Source of the DNA: Myxococcales bacterium
Lineage (GTDB): Bacteria > Myxococcota_A > Polyangia > Polyangiales > Polyangiaceae
Reading direction: 5' to 3'
DNA length: 60,516 nucleotides
Assembly (NCBI GenBank): GCA_021847645.1
Contig: JAJZQG010000017.1
Span: 1 to 60,516 of the forward strand
The position numbers and the translations under genes were made by a program. Under the pieces are notes generated by a model. That model was not told the origin of the DNA. It saw only the letters and a list, made by a program, of their open reading frames with translations, and made no database searches. Positions 19,301-26,562 of this stretch are shown here, one piece after another; position 1 is the first letter of the stretch; each line of letters begins with the position of its first letter.

Positions 19301-20542
19301 TACAAGGACCGCGTCAAGTACCTCAAGATGGCCTACGACGCCTTGTCCTCGGCCTACGTCCTGTTCTTCAACTACCGCAAGGCGGCCGACGAGTACGACA
19401 AGATCTCCCAGATCGAGCGCTTCGATCAGAAGGACCGTCGCGACGCGGCGAAGAACGCGCTCACGCTTTACGCGAACATGGGCGACCAGGCGAAGATCGA
19501 TGCTCTGCGCAAGCGGCTCGTCACCCTGGGGGCGTCGTCCGAGGAGAAGGCCGAGGCCGACTTCATCGTCGCCAGGGCCGACATGAACGCTTGGGACGAG
19601 CGCGGGCGTGACGAAGGGGCGAACCGCGCCGCCCGGCAGCGGGCGATTACCTCGATGATGCGCTACCACGACGCCAACAGGAACAGCAGCGACGCGGCGA
19701 AGTGGGTGGTGATTGCGGCCTACGACGTGGCGAAGCTCAAGCGCGCGGGCAACGAGACGGGCTACCAGGACTGGTACAAGAAGACGATCGCGGCGTTCGA
19801 CAAGTACAAGGCCGCCGCGCCGACCAAGGACGGCAAGAGCACGGCCCTTGGCTCGGAGCAGGCCGGTATGGCTGCCGAGGCGGAGTACACGCTGCTCGAC
19901 GCCGAGATCCGCGACAAGTTCGACTACGACACGGGCCACCACCGCTACGCGGGCACCACGGTGGAGGTCATCAAGGACTACCGTGCCGACGCCAACGTCG
20001 CCAAGAGCTATCACGACAAGCTGCAGCACGTCATCGACGCCTACCTCTCGCCCGAGTGGGTGGTGGCGGCGAGGTCGCGTCAGGGGTCGCTGTACGACTC
20101 GCTGCGAACTGGCCTGTACAACGCTCGTCCACCGAGCCTCAAGCTGTTCTCCGCGAAGGAAGAGCAGCTGCTCAAGAAGCTCGAGTCGAGCGACAACCCC
20201 GCCTACCAGGACAAGGCCGACCAGTTCCGGCAGGCCCGCAACGAGACGTGGCGAGCCACACGCGACCGCGAGCTGACCGACGCCGACAAGGTCATGGTGC
20301 GTCGCTACGTCGAGTCGGTCGCGCTCGGGCGCCAGTACAACATCAGCAACCCCGCCGTGGACCACGCTGTGGAGCGTCTGGCGTTCTTCACGGAGATTCT
20401 GGGCGACGACAAGATGCGCGAGTATTCGCAGGGCGTCCAGGGCTTCACCTACACCGATCGGGTGTTCCTGCGGAGCCGGCCGGGCATCACGCGCGAGCCC
20501 GAAATGCAGCCCGTGCCCAACCCGCTTCCGGTGCTGCCATGA
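16301..20542 (+). CDS. GltD/AgmU-like large periplasmic TPR protein
   Basis: This 1413-residue exported protein has a signal peptide after an Arg-rich start (LAWLLGTLVLAVAPDAASQ) and then essentially continuous helical TPR-like repeats, rich in Tyr, Lys and Glu (for example FNEATKRYEPIYESECGKTEYG and YDKAIEMYELFIGRYGDEK). Size, repeat type and position directly before the GltE-like lipoprotein match AgmU/GltD of Myxococcus (about 1200 residues), a periplasmic component of the gliding machinery. The start is placed at ATG 16301, with GGGAG about 8 nt upstream; the in-frame ATG at 16268 lacks a ribosome-binding site and would bury the signal peptide. Its stop overlaps the next start by 4 nt (ATGA). 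Confidence 0.72.
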   Translation: MGRERRAWGRRTAGLAWLLGTLVLAVAPDAASQPKKKPATTQAAEAAPPVSEPSDGTPLDDSLRELFTAGGTLAGYAGDGKAGAGRSTVPQLPPPTPEQLRSLARMQTESGVYVKAAKDYRDTITQIVKQHYEARRRRMLAGLDREIGIEQAELVKARDEAITRLEEFVQRYSGPNAQPDATPDAMFRLAALYDERARATTAMDISGGLKPAIALYKRIVREFPNYRELAGVYYYLGHALNDSNRLDEAQQVWRSLVCFNLYPYPVPTDPADPDKDIIKPLPQDHDQAYWTEWHRRYPTPETLKTGGKAKGPKAKAAATASLENEDTVFHDPFPASCTPVPQSVDPGRDPRYLAEVWWKIGDWYFDELDPSAGPFSLNRAVSAYRHSMDAANKEKGVLYGVSMYKLAWTYFKQQRYEAATREFVDLLRYTDEVQKRTGDPGADFRSEAYTYIAGSVTYLDFAGPDESEPFIPRPDAIDLYGNEPAKMEDKMRVAIQRVQDPSLIPQDQPWSVNIYKALADEFKDLNQSRNRIEVSELILQKWPLSRDAPEIQSGIADTYEEMARLSREGTEERKQNAAKALEARSKLVAYVGNTPWVEANKSDPEAIQMAERLVRGGLQRAAAEHTNNARQLADQAKNTGDEAERRAGYERALSEYRLAAQAWASYIQQDQNAPDVYESRFWLADALHGIVETKVLLGVTPTYQDVLKARQAAIDVRDSNEDDRYLFPAAYYAVNLAFLVRDDRLRVARETNGAQGLKERTELEFTGTGKDRKVLESDLPPVVKFLNLSQQEYIDRVPPSKDQGDKIDMFRFQIAESYFFYGHFNEATKRYEPIYESECGKTEYGFKAWERLLTMSNLEGDVERSRKLAEEQQAKSCAVSEEQKTAATLLINPTLQEAAYRDARVAFEQAKKMKDGPERDAMWRKAAALYKAALEKAPDRDEAPEAAMNGAFCYKQVGEYDKAIEMYELFIGRYGDEKTLGKLETGDAKANPPVAADPEKYKDRVKYLKMAYDALSSAYVLFFNYRKAADEYDKISQIERFDQKDRRDAAKNALTLYANMGDQAKIDALRKRLVTLGASSEEKAEADFIVARADMNAWDERGRDEGANRAARQRAITSMMRYHDANRNSSDAAKWVVIAAYDVAKLKRAGNETGYQDWYKKTIAAFDKYKAAAPTKDGKSTALGSEQAGMAAEAEYTLLDAEIRDKFDYDTGHHRYAGTTVEVIKDYRADANVAKSYHDKLQHVIDAYLSPEWVVAARSRQGSLYDSLRTGLYNARPPSLKLFSAKEEQLLKKLESSDNPAYQDKADQFRQARNETWRATRDRELTDADKVMVRRYVESVALGRQYNISNPAVDHAVERLAFFTEILGDDKMREYSQGVQGFTYTDRVFLRSRPGITREPEMQPVPNPLPVLP

Positions 20543-21927
20543 GAGATCTCGCCATGCGAAACACGCTCGGGGTGATTTTCGTCGCCGCTGCCGTGACGTT
20601 GGGCGGCGGCCTCCAGGCCTGCGGTGGTGCGAGCGCGCAGAAGCCGGGGCCCGCAGCCATCCCCACGTCCAGCGCGACATCGCCGGGTGAGCCCGTCACC
20701 TCGCCGACAGGCCAGCAGGTCGCTGTCTCCGATCTCCCTTCGTCGGCCGGCGTTCCCACCAACGAGCGTCCCAAGCTCAACGATGCGGCGAAGTCCTCCT
20801 ACATGCAGGCGTTGGATGCGTTCGGCAGGGGGGACTTGGCTGGCGCCAAGGCTCTTTTCACCGACGCCGTGAGCAAGGACCCTCAGGCGTACCAGGCCCA
20901 CTACTCGCTGGGCGTCGTGCTCGAGCGCATGCGCGATCCGCAAGCGCTGAGCGAGTACCGGCAGGCCTTTACCATCGTTCCCGACTACGAGCCCGCGCTC
21001 ACGGCGTACGCGATGGCCCTGGCGCGTGGTGGCAAGCTGGGCGAGGCGGACCAGTTCCTGACCGAGCGTCGCGCCAAGATGCCCAAGTCGGCGGCCATTG
21101 CGGCGGCTCTGGCCGAAGTCAAGTCCATGCAGCGCGACTCGGCCTCGGCGCAGCAGCTGGCGCAGGAAGCCCTGAAGCTGAATCCCAACTACGCGCCCGC
21201 GATGGTCACGCTGGCCCGCGACCACTACCGCAATCGTCGCCTCGATCTGGCGAAGTACGCCCTGCAGGCGATCCTCGACGGATTCGGCCCCGACAACCCG
21301 CCGCGCGACAAGGGAAACGTCGAGGCCAGGCTGCTTCGCTCGCTCATCCTTCGCGAGGAATCGAAGCGCGCGGCTGCGATCGTCGAGCTCGAGAAGGTCG
21401 TCCAGGCGCGGCCCGACATCGTCGACGCGGCGGTGTTGCTGGGCAGCTACTACCTGGAGTCGGGCAACGCGGACAAGGCGTCTCCGCTGCTGCAGCGCGC
21501 GCTGCTCTACGACAAGGACAACATGGTCGCGCACCTGAACCTGGGCGACTGCGATCGGCTGCTCGGCAAGGTGGACGACGCCCGCAAGGAGTTCAGCTGG
21601 GTGCTGGCGAAGGACCCGAACCAGGTGCAGGTCTACTACAACCTCGGCCTGCTCTACCTGTTCAGCCCGAGCGTGCCGGGCATGACCCCTGTCGCGCAGG
21701 CAGATGCTGCCATCCAGGCGTTCGAGAAGTACAAGGACCAACGCCCCCGGACGTCGACGACCGAAGGTGGCGATGTCGAGCAACTGCTGACCCAGGCCAA
21801 GGCCAAGAAGGGCGCGCTCGAGGCCAATGCGACGGCGGCAACACCGGCTGCCGCGGTGTCGTCCGGCAGCCCGGCCGCTGCGGCTGCGGCCGCGTCATCG
21901 GCCGCCACGCCGGCGTCGAGCAAGTGA
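20539..21927 (+). CDS. GltE/AglT-like TPR lipoprotein
   Basis: This 462-residue protein has a short signal sequence ending in a lipobox (GGGLQAC), predicting an outer-membrane lipoprotein. Tandem TPRs run over residues about 80-390 (for example KDPQAYQAHYSLGVVLERM and NADKASPLLQRALLYDKDN), followed by an Ala/Ser-rich tail. AglT/GltE of Myxococcus is a TPR lipoprotein needed for adventurous gliding and lies after AgmU/GltD, as here. The ATG overlaps the upstream stop (ATGA); a second in-frame ATG at 20554 has a GAGAG element before it and could be the true start. Tight coupling suggests equal production of the two proteins. Confidence 0.72.
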   Translation: MRDLAMRNTLGVIFVAAAVTLGGGLQACGGASAQKPGPAAIPTSSATSPGEPVTSPTGQQVAVSDLPSSAGVPTNERPKLNDAAKSSYMQALDAFGRGDLAGAKALFTDAVSKDPQAYQAHYSLGVVLERMRDPQALSEYRQAFTIVPDYEPALTAYAMALARGGKLGEADQFLTERRAKMPKSAAIAAALAEVKSMQRDSASAQQLAQEALKLNPNYAPAMVTLARDHYRNRRLDLAKYALQAILDGFGPDNPPRDKGNVEARLLRSLILREESKRAAAIVELEKVVQARPDIVDAAVLLGSYYLESGNADKASPLLQRALLYDKDNMVAHLNLGDCDRLLGKVDDARKEFSWVLAKDPNQVQVYYNLGLLYLFSPSVPGMTPVAQADAAIQAFEKYKDQRPRTSTTEGGDVEQLLTQAKAKKGALEANATAATPAAAVSSGSPAAAAAAASSAATPASSK

Positions 21928-21955
21928 TGCGATGCGAGGTCCAGGAGGTAGAGCG

Positions 21956-22198
21956 ATGAAGTTCTGGTTGTGCTCGGCGTTGGCTGGACTGACGCTGCTT
22001 TCGGTTGCCGCACCGGCGTTCGCGCAGAAGAAGCCGCCGCGTGAGATCACCCTGGGCGAGATCCGCATCGTGGGCCGCGTACAGCGCCCGATCGCGGCCG
22101 TGGACGTGGCCCGCATCCGGCCGACCATCACCTTGTCCGAGATTCGTCGGCCCTTCGTGGAGCGGATTGAGCAGGCCACGTACAGGGCACCGTTCTGA
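21956..22198 (+). CDS. Small secreted protein, positional counterpart of GltF
   Basis: This 80-residue protein has a signal peptide (LCSALAGLTLLSVAAPAFA) and a short mature part of about 60 residues containing REITLGEIRIVGRVQRP and ending YRAPF. AGGAGG (21943-21948) sits 7 nt before the ATG, one of the strongest ribosome-binding sites in the window. In Myxococcus a small gene, gltF, lies between gltE (aglT) and gltG (pglI). Position, size and export signal fit. The TonB-box-like look of the mature sequence (ITLGEI...) is noted only as an impression. Confidence 0.65.
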   Translation: MKFWLCSALAGLTLLSVAAPAFAQKKPPREITLGEIRIVGRVQRPIAAVDVARIRPTITLSEIRRPFVERIEQATYRAPF

Positions 22199-22201
22199 AG
22201 C

Positions 22202-22789
22202 GTGTGGGCGTTGGCAGCTACGGCAGCGTGCAGCGTGCTGGCCGCGGGGTGGTCGGTGGCGCACCTGCGGGCCGTACTTCGCGCGAGCCGGCACGACCCG
22301 GAGTTGTTTCGAGCGGCATTGCGAGGCGGCGTGACCGTTGGTGAGCTGGCGGATGCGTGCAAGGCGGCCGAGGACTCCCTGGAGGGGGAGTTGATCGGCT
22401 CCATCAGCGCGGCATCGTCACCGACTTGGGCGCGTCGCGCTGCCAACGAGGCCTTGCTGGACCTGGACGCGCGATTGCCCCGTGAGACCCCGGTGCGCGG
22501 CACGTGCGTGCGCGTGTCCGTGTTGGGGACGGTGTTGGGGGTGGCGCTGTTGGTGGCGCATGGACAAGCGGGCACGGTGGGGTTGATCGACGTGTTGGCA
22601 GCGGGCGGGGCTGCTGCCCTTGTGAGCTGGACCGCCGGCAGCGAAGCGCAGGTGTTCGTGGAGCGTCGTCGCAAGCAGATCGACGCATTGGTGGACGCGC
22701 TTCTCGAGGCCAGGTGGGGGCCGAGTTGGGCGCGAGACCAAGAACAATCCGCTGCGGCGGTCCAACCGCGGGAACCTGGCGTTCCATGA
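22202..22789 (+). CDS. Three-helix membrane protein resembling ExbB/TolQ/MotA
   Basis: This 195-residue protein begins with a GTG 3 nt after the gltF-like stop. Hydrophobic segments lie at residues about 3-20, 102-119 and 127-146. A soluble loop of about 80 residues sits between helices 1 and 2, with a basic helical stretch after helix 3 (FVERRRKQIDALVDALLEA). This is the ExbB/TolQ/AglR topology. Helix 2 contains VLGTVLGV, like the LGTV-G motif at the same place in ExbB/TolQ, and helix 3 is small-residue rich (AAGGAAALVSWTAG). Similarity elsewhere is weak, so homology is a hypothesis. If right, it would be a proton-channel-like subunit encoded inside the glt operon. Confidence 0.55.
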   Translation: MWALAATAACSVLAAGWSVAHLRAVLRASRHDPELFRAALRGGVTVGELADACKAAEDSLEGELIGSISAASSPTWARRAANEALLDLDARLPRETPVRGTCVRVSVLGTVLGVALLVAHGQAGTVGLIDVLAAGGAAALVSWTAGSEAQVFVERRRKQIDALVDALLEARWGPSWARDQEQSAAAVQPREPGVP

Positions 22790-22888
22790 GCTGTCGATGC
22801 TGTCACCCAATGAATCCGTCGTCTGCGAGCGGCTTGCGTCGCGGGCGAGACGGTGCGAAAGTTCCGAAGCCTATCGTGGAGGAGTGAG

Positions 22889-24325
22889 ATGACGCAGCCT
22901 TATGCACAGCCACCGAAGAGCCGTCCTGGGCAGATGACCGCGGTGATGCGTGCGTTGCCGCAGGCTACGGGGCCGAAAGTGCTGCGCATCGGGTTGGTCC
23001 AGGGTGGCCGCGTGATTGAAGAGCGCGTGATCAAGCAGCGCACGCATGTCACGGTCGGGCCCAACGAGAAGTGCATGTTCGTGTTGTCGGCTGCCGGGCT
23101 GCCGTCGGTTTTTCGGCTGTTCGAGCTGACCGGAGCGGACAAGAAGGCCGACTATGTCCTGAACTACCTCGACGGGATGACGGGCCGGGTGGCGCTGCCG
23201 ACGGGCATCGCGGACCTCGAGACGCTCAAGGCGCAGGCCAAGCGCGGGCCTCAGGGCGCGTACCAGATTCGATTGACGGAGGACTCGCGCGGCAAGGTCG
23301 TGCTGGGCGACACCACGATCTTGTTCCAGTTCGTGGCGCCTCCGCCGGTGCAGCCGAAGCCGCAGCTGCCGGTATCGGTGCAATCGGGGGTGTCGTCGCA
23401 GATCGACTGGCGCTTCACGATCATCGCGGCCTTCTCGTTCCTGCTGCACTTTGGCGCGGTGGGGATGCTGTATTCGGACTGGATGGACCCGACAGTGAGC
23501 GAGGAGGTTGCGATCTCGGGCCTGGTGGACTCGATGAAGGCGATGCCGCCGCCTCCTCCGATGCCGGAAGTCACGGACGCCACGGCGGATCAGAACGCCA
23601 CGGCGGAGACCGCGGCTTCAGCGGGTGGCAAGGGCGCGGGCAAGGGCGGCGGCAAGGGTGGCGGAGCGGGCAAGGGGCCTGGCGGAATGACCGAGTCGCA
23701 GTTCGCCGCGCTGTCCAACGAGCTCGACCAACTCGACATGGCGACGCTCGGTGCCTTGAACAATCAGGGGTCGGCCACGGCCGGCGTGCTGGGCAGCGGT
23801 GACGTGCCGACCGGCGACCTGTCCGCGATTGCGGCGTCGGGAGCCGGCGTGGGAGCGTCGGGCGGAAGCGGGCTGAAGCTTGGCGGCGGCGGTGGCGGAG
23901 CGATCACGCCGGGCGCGGGCGGCGGGGGTTTGGCCGGGATTGGGCAGACGGGTGGCGGTGGCACGGCGACGGCGGGTACGGCGGCAAAGGTGGCGGGTCC
24001 GAAGCCGGTGGTCGGGTCAAGCGCCTCGGTGGCAGGCGGCTCGGTGAGCAATGCGCAGCGCGTGGTGGCCGGGATGACCGCTGGCTTCCGCCGTTGCTAC
24101 ACGAACGGGCTGTCGGTGAATCCGGACATGACGGGCGCGGTTCGTGTAACGGCGAAGATTGGGCCCAGCGGAGAGGTGCTGTCGGTTTCGGCGGCGCCGT
24201 CGGGCTCGATCAGCGGTGACGTTGCGAGCTGCATCGCGGCGCGCGTGCGCAGCGCGCAGTTCGATCCGCCCGAGGGCGGAGCGGCCACGATTGTCATTCC
24301 GGTGACGCTGGTCCAGCAGAAGTAG
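22889..24325 (+). CDS. GltG/PglI-like transmembrane protein with FHA-like head and AgmX/PglI C-terminal domain
   Basis: This 478-residue protein has four parts. A cytoplasmic N-terminal domain of about 130 residues (30-150) has beta-rich, FHA-like character. One transmembrane helix lies at residues 175-194. A Gly/Ala/Pro-rich flexible periplasmic linker spans about 215-385, with runs of GGG and a PPPPPMP motif. The C-terminal AgmX/PglI domain (about 386-478) shows GFRRCYTNGL, GAVRVTAKIGPSGEVLSV, a paired Cys in VASCIAARV, and FDPPEGG. That domain resembles TonB C-termini and defines PglI/GltG and AgmX/GltJ of the gliding machine. ATG 22889 has GGAGGAG 4 nt upstream. It would span the inner membrane and contact periplasmic TPR partners. 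Confidence 0.82.
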   Translation: MTQPYAQPPKSRPGQMTAVMRALPQATGPKVLRIGLVQGGRVIEERVIKQRTHVTVGPNEKCMFVLSAAGLPSVFRLFELTGADKKADYVLNYLDGMTGRVALPTGIADLETLKAQAKRGPQGAYQIRLTEDSRGKVVLGDTTILFQFVAPPPVQPKPQLPVSVQSGVSSQIDWRFTIIAAFSFLLHFGAVGMLYSDWMDPTVSEEVAISGLVDSMKAMPPPPPMPEVTDATADQNATAETAASAGGKGAGKGGGKGGGAGKGPGGMTESQFAALSNELDQLDMATLGALNNQGSATAGVLGSGDVPTGDLSAIAASGAGVGASGGSGLKLGGGGGGAITPGAGGGGLAGIGQTGGGGTATAGTAAKVAGPKPVVGSSASVAGGSVSNAQRVVAGMTAGFRRCYTNGLSVNPDMTGAVRVTAKIGPSGEVLSVSAAPSGSISGDVASCIAARVRSAQFDPPEGGAATIVIPVTLVQQK

Positions 24326-24463
24326 CCGGAGCCCCCACGAGCACGATTTCGGTACGCCACGCCTGAACAGGGGGCGGGGGTGCGGCATCCAACTGCCGGA
24401 GCGCCCGTGTGTGGCGGGCCAAGTGGCAGCGAGAGGTCGGACGAAGCGAGCATCGAATCCGCG

Positions 24464-24492
24464 TTGACACGGGACAGCGTGTTTTCTATAGT
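24464..24492 (+). promoter_or_regulatory. Near-consensus sigma-70 promoter of the export genes
   Basis: TTGACA (24464-24469, perfect -35) and TATAGT (24487-24492) are separated by 17 nt. The start codon of the next gene lies at 24517 with GGGAGGG between. The AT-rich TTTTCTATAG stretch stands out in this GC-rich DNA. It should drive the secreted protein, beta-barrel and OPX genes independently of the Glt-like operon. Confidence 0.65.
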
Positions 24493-24516
24493 CGCTGACC
24501 ATTCGGGAGGGCCTTT

Positions 24517-25107
24517 ATGGAACTTCGCAAAGTCGTTCGGATCAGCTTGGCAGCCGCGCTCGTTGGTGCGGGGCTGCTGGTTGGGGCTGCACAAGCGCAA
24601 AGCGGTGGTGAGACTCCGTTGCCCGCTGCTACCGAAACAGCGGGGATGCAGCGTCAAGTCAAGCTGTCGCCGGAAGAGCAGGTCAAGTCCGGGCAGGAGA
24701 TCCTCGCTCGGATGGATTCCGTGCGCAAAGACGTCCAGACCCAGCTGGAGAAGGCACGCGAGCAGCGCGACGTCGTCAAGTCTCTGTGTCTGAGCGACAA
24801 GCTCACGCAGATCGACGTGGCGAAAAAATCAGCCGGCGAGCGGTTCACGGCGTTGCAGGCTGCGGTGACGCGGCAGGACACGGACCTCGCCAACCACGAG
24901 TATACGATGCTGGTCGTGCTCAAGGACCGAACCGCGCAACTTCAGGCCGAGGCCGCGCAGTGCATTGGCGTGGAGGCGGGGTTCGTCGGCGAGAGCAAGG
25001 TCACGGTGGAGGTGAGTCCGAACCTGCCGCACGAAGACCCGACCGAGTATCCACCGAACAATCCGATCATCACGCAGCCGCCAGCATGTGTGAGCTGCGT
25101 GCAGTAG
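24517..25107 (+). CDS. Small secreted protein of unknown function
   Basis: This 196-residue product has a clear signal peptide (ISLAAALVGAGLLVGAAQAQ). A mainly helical, possibly coiled-coil middle follows (SGQEILARMDSVRKDVQTQLEKAREQRD ...), then a Pro-rich tail ending ACVSCVQ with two cysteines. GGGAGGG before the ATG and the promoter at 24464-24492 support the start. No known domain is recognised. It precedes the outer-membrane beta-barrel and OPX genes in the same direction (66-nt gap), so a role in the same export process, such as periplasmic stabilisation, is plausible but unproven. Confidence 0.7.
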   Translation: MELRKVVRISLAAALVGAGLLVGAAQAQSGGETPLPAATETAGMQRQVKLSPEEQVKSGQEILARMDSVRKDVQTQLEKAREQRDVVKSLCLSDKLTQIDVAKKSAGERFTALQAAVTRQDTDLANHEYTMLVVLKDRTAQLQAEAAQCIGVEAGFVGESKVTVEVSPNLPHEDPTEYPPNNPIITQPPACVSCVQ

Positions 25108-25173
25108 GGCGAAGTGCTTCATTGACGCAGGCGTTTTTCGCGGTGTGCAGTTGGAGCACCGTCCGGGCAAACG

Positions 25174-26562
25174 ATGAAATGGATTCACATTGCTAGCGCA
25201 GGGCTAGCGGCAGCGTGGTTGGTGCAAGCGGGGGTAGCGTCGGCACAGGAGCAACAGTGGCTCCAGGACCGGCGCTACCGTGAGGGCATCGGCTACCGGG
25301 TTGGGGATCTGGAGCTCCATCCGGGCTTCGCGGGCGAGTTCGGCTACGACTCGAACATGTTCCTGCGTGCCGACAACGAGCACCCGACGGACGTCTTCCG
25401 CATCCGGATCACGCCGTCGCTCTCGCTCTCCACGCTGGGGCAGCAACGCCGGGGCCAGGATGCGGGACAGGCGCCACCCTCCGTCAACTTCCGCGCGACT
25501 GTCGCCGGCATCTACAACGAGTACATCGCCACCAAGTCGAATAGCCCTGACGATCCCTCGAAGTTCCGGAATCTGGGCGCGCTGGGCGACTTCGACTTGG
25601 AGATCAATCCGCAGCGTCCCTGGGGGGCGAGGCTGTTCGGCAATCTCACGCGCACGATCCAGCCGTCGAATCTGAGCGACACGACCGCCGCTTACAACCG
25701 GATCACGGCAGGCGCGGGTGGAGAGGTGATCTGGGCGCCCGGTGGCGGGCTCTTCGATTGGCGTCTCGGGTACAACTACCTGACCACGATTTTCGAAGAG
25801 GCTCGCTACAAGTCCCTCAACAGCGGCACGCACACGCTGGAGACCCGAGGGCGCTGGCGCTTCCTGCCTCGCACGGCCTTCATGTTCGACGCGAGCCAGG
25901 GCTTCACGCGGTACTCGAATCCGGGCGCGCAGACCTATCTGCTCAACTCCGATCCGCTGCGCACGCGCATCGGGCTCAACGGCCTCGTGACGGACCGTGT
26001 CGGCTTCCTGGCCATGGTCGGTTGGGGATCGACGTTCTTCAACCAGGGCAACACGCCTCGCGAGAACTACGATGGTCCGATCGGCCAGGCGCAGCTCACG
26101 TTCTACCCGACTGTCGCGCCCACGCTGACCGACACGCCTCGGGAGGCGTCGCTCACGCTCTCGCAGATCAATCTCGGATACACGCGCGACTTCGCAGACA
26201 GCTACTTCGGCGCGTTCTACGAGCGCGACCGCGGCTACCTCGGCGTCTCGTACTTCTTTGCCGGCCGAGTCATGACCTCGCTGACTGCGGGCGTCTCGCG
26301 AGTGCACTTCCCCACGCTGTACTTCCCAGCCGTCGCGGGCGCTGCCGCGCAGCCGCGCTCCGGCGCGTTCAACGAGGCGCGCTACGACGCTTCCTTGCTC
26401 GCGGAGTACCGCTTCATGGATAGCTTGGCAGTCAACACCACGCTGACCTACGAGCAGAACAACAGCAAGTCGATCCAGTACGACCCTGCCAATCCCGCGC
26501 TGGTCGACAACCTATCCTGGAAGCGCTTCCAAGGATTCCTGGGCCTGCGCTGGTTCATGTGA
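25174..26562 (+). CDS. Outer-membrane beta-barrel (Wzp-like, putative polysaccharide export porin)
   Basis: This 462-residue protein has a signal peptide (ASAGLAAAWLVQAGVASAQ). The mature part is full of alternating amphipathic strands ending in aromatic residues and finishes with the C-terminal pattern FLGLRWFM, as in beta-barrel outer-membrane proteins. The opening HPGFAGEFGYDSNMFLRADN resembles the BBP2-type putative porin family. The OPX gene starts inside its stop (GTGA overlap). In Myxococcus, short OPX proteins pair with separate beta-barrels (WzpX, WzpS, WzpB) to form the outer-membrane polysaccharide portal; this pair has the same arrangement. Which polymer is exported is unknown. 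Confidence 0.72.
   Translation: MKWIHIASAGLAAAWLVQAGVASAQEQQWLQDRRYREGIGYRVGDLELHPGFAGEFGYDSNMFLRADNEHPTDVFRIRITPSLSLSTLGQQRRGQDAGQAPPSVNFRATVAGIYNEYIATKSNSPDDPSKFRNLGALGDFDLEINPQRPWGARLFGNLTRTIQPSNLSDTTAAYNRITAGAGGEVIWAPGGGLFDWRLGYNYLTTIFEEARYKSLNSGTHTLETRGRWRFLPRTAFMFDASQGFTRYSNPGAQTYLLNSDPLRTRIGLNGLVTDRVGFLAMVGWGSTFFNQGNTPRENYDGPIGQAQLTFYPTVAPTLTDTPREASLTLSQINLGYTRDFADSYFGAFYERDRGYLGVSYFFAGRVMTSLTAGVSRVHFPTLYFPAVAGAAAQPRSGAFNEARYDASLLAEYRFMDSLAVNTTLTYEQNNSKSIQYDPANPALVDNLSWKRFQGFLGLRWFM

Noticed and set aside
16301..20542. Long minus-strand open frames (over 1500 codons) opposite the gltD-like gene
   Set aside because: They are antisense shadows produced by high GC codon bias, have no domains or start signals, and the plus-strand product has a signal peptide and TPRs.
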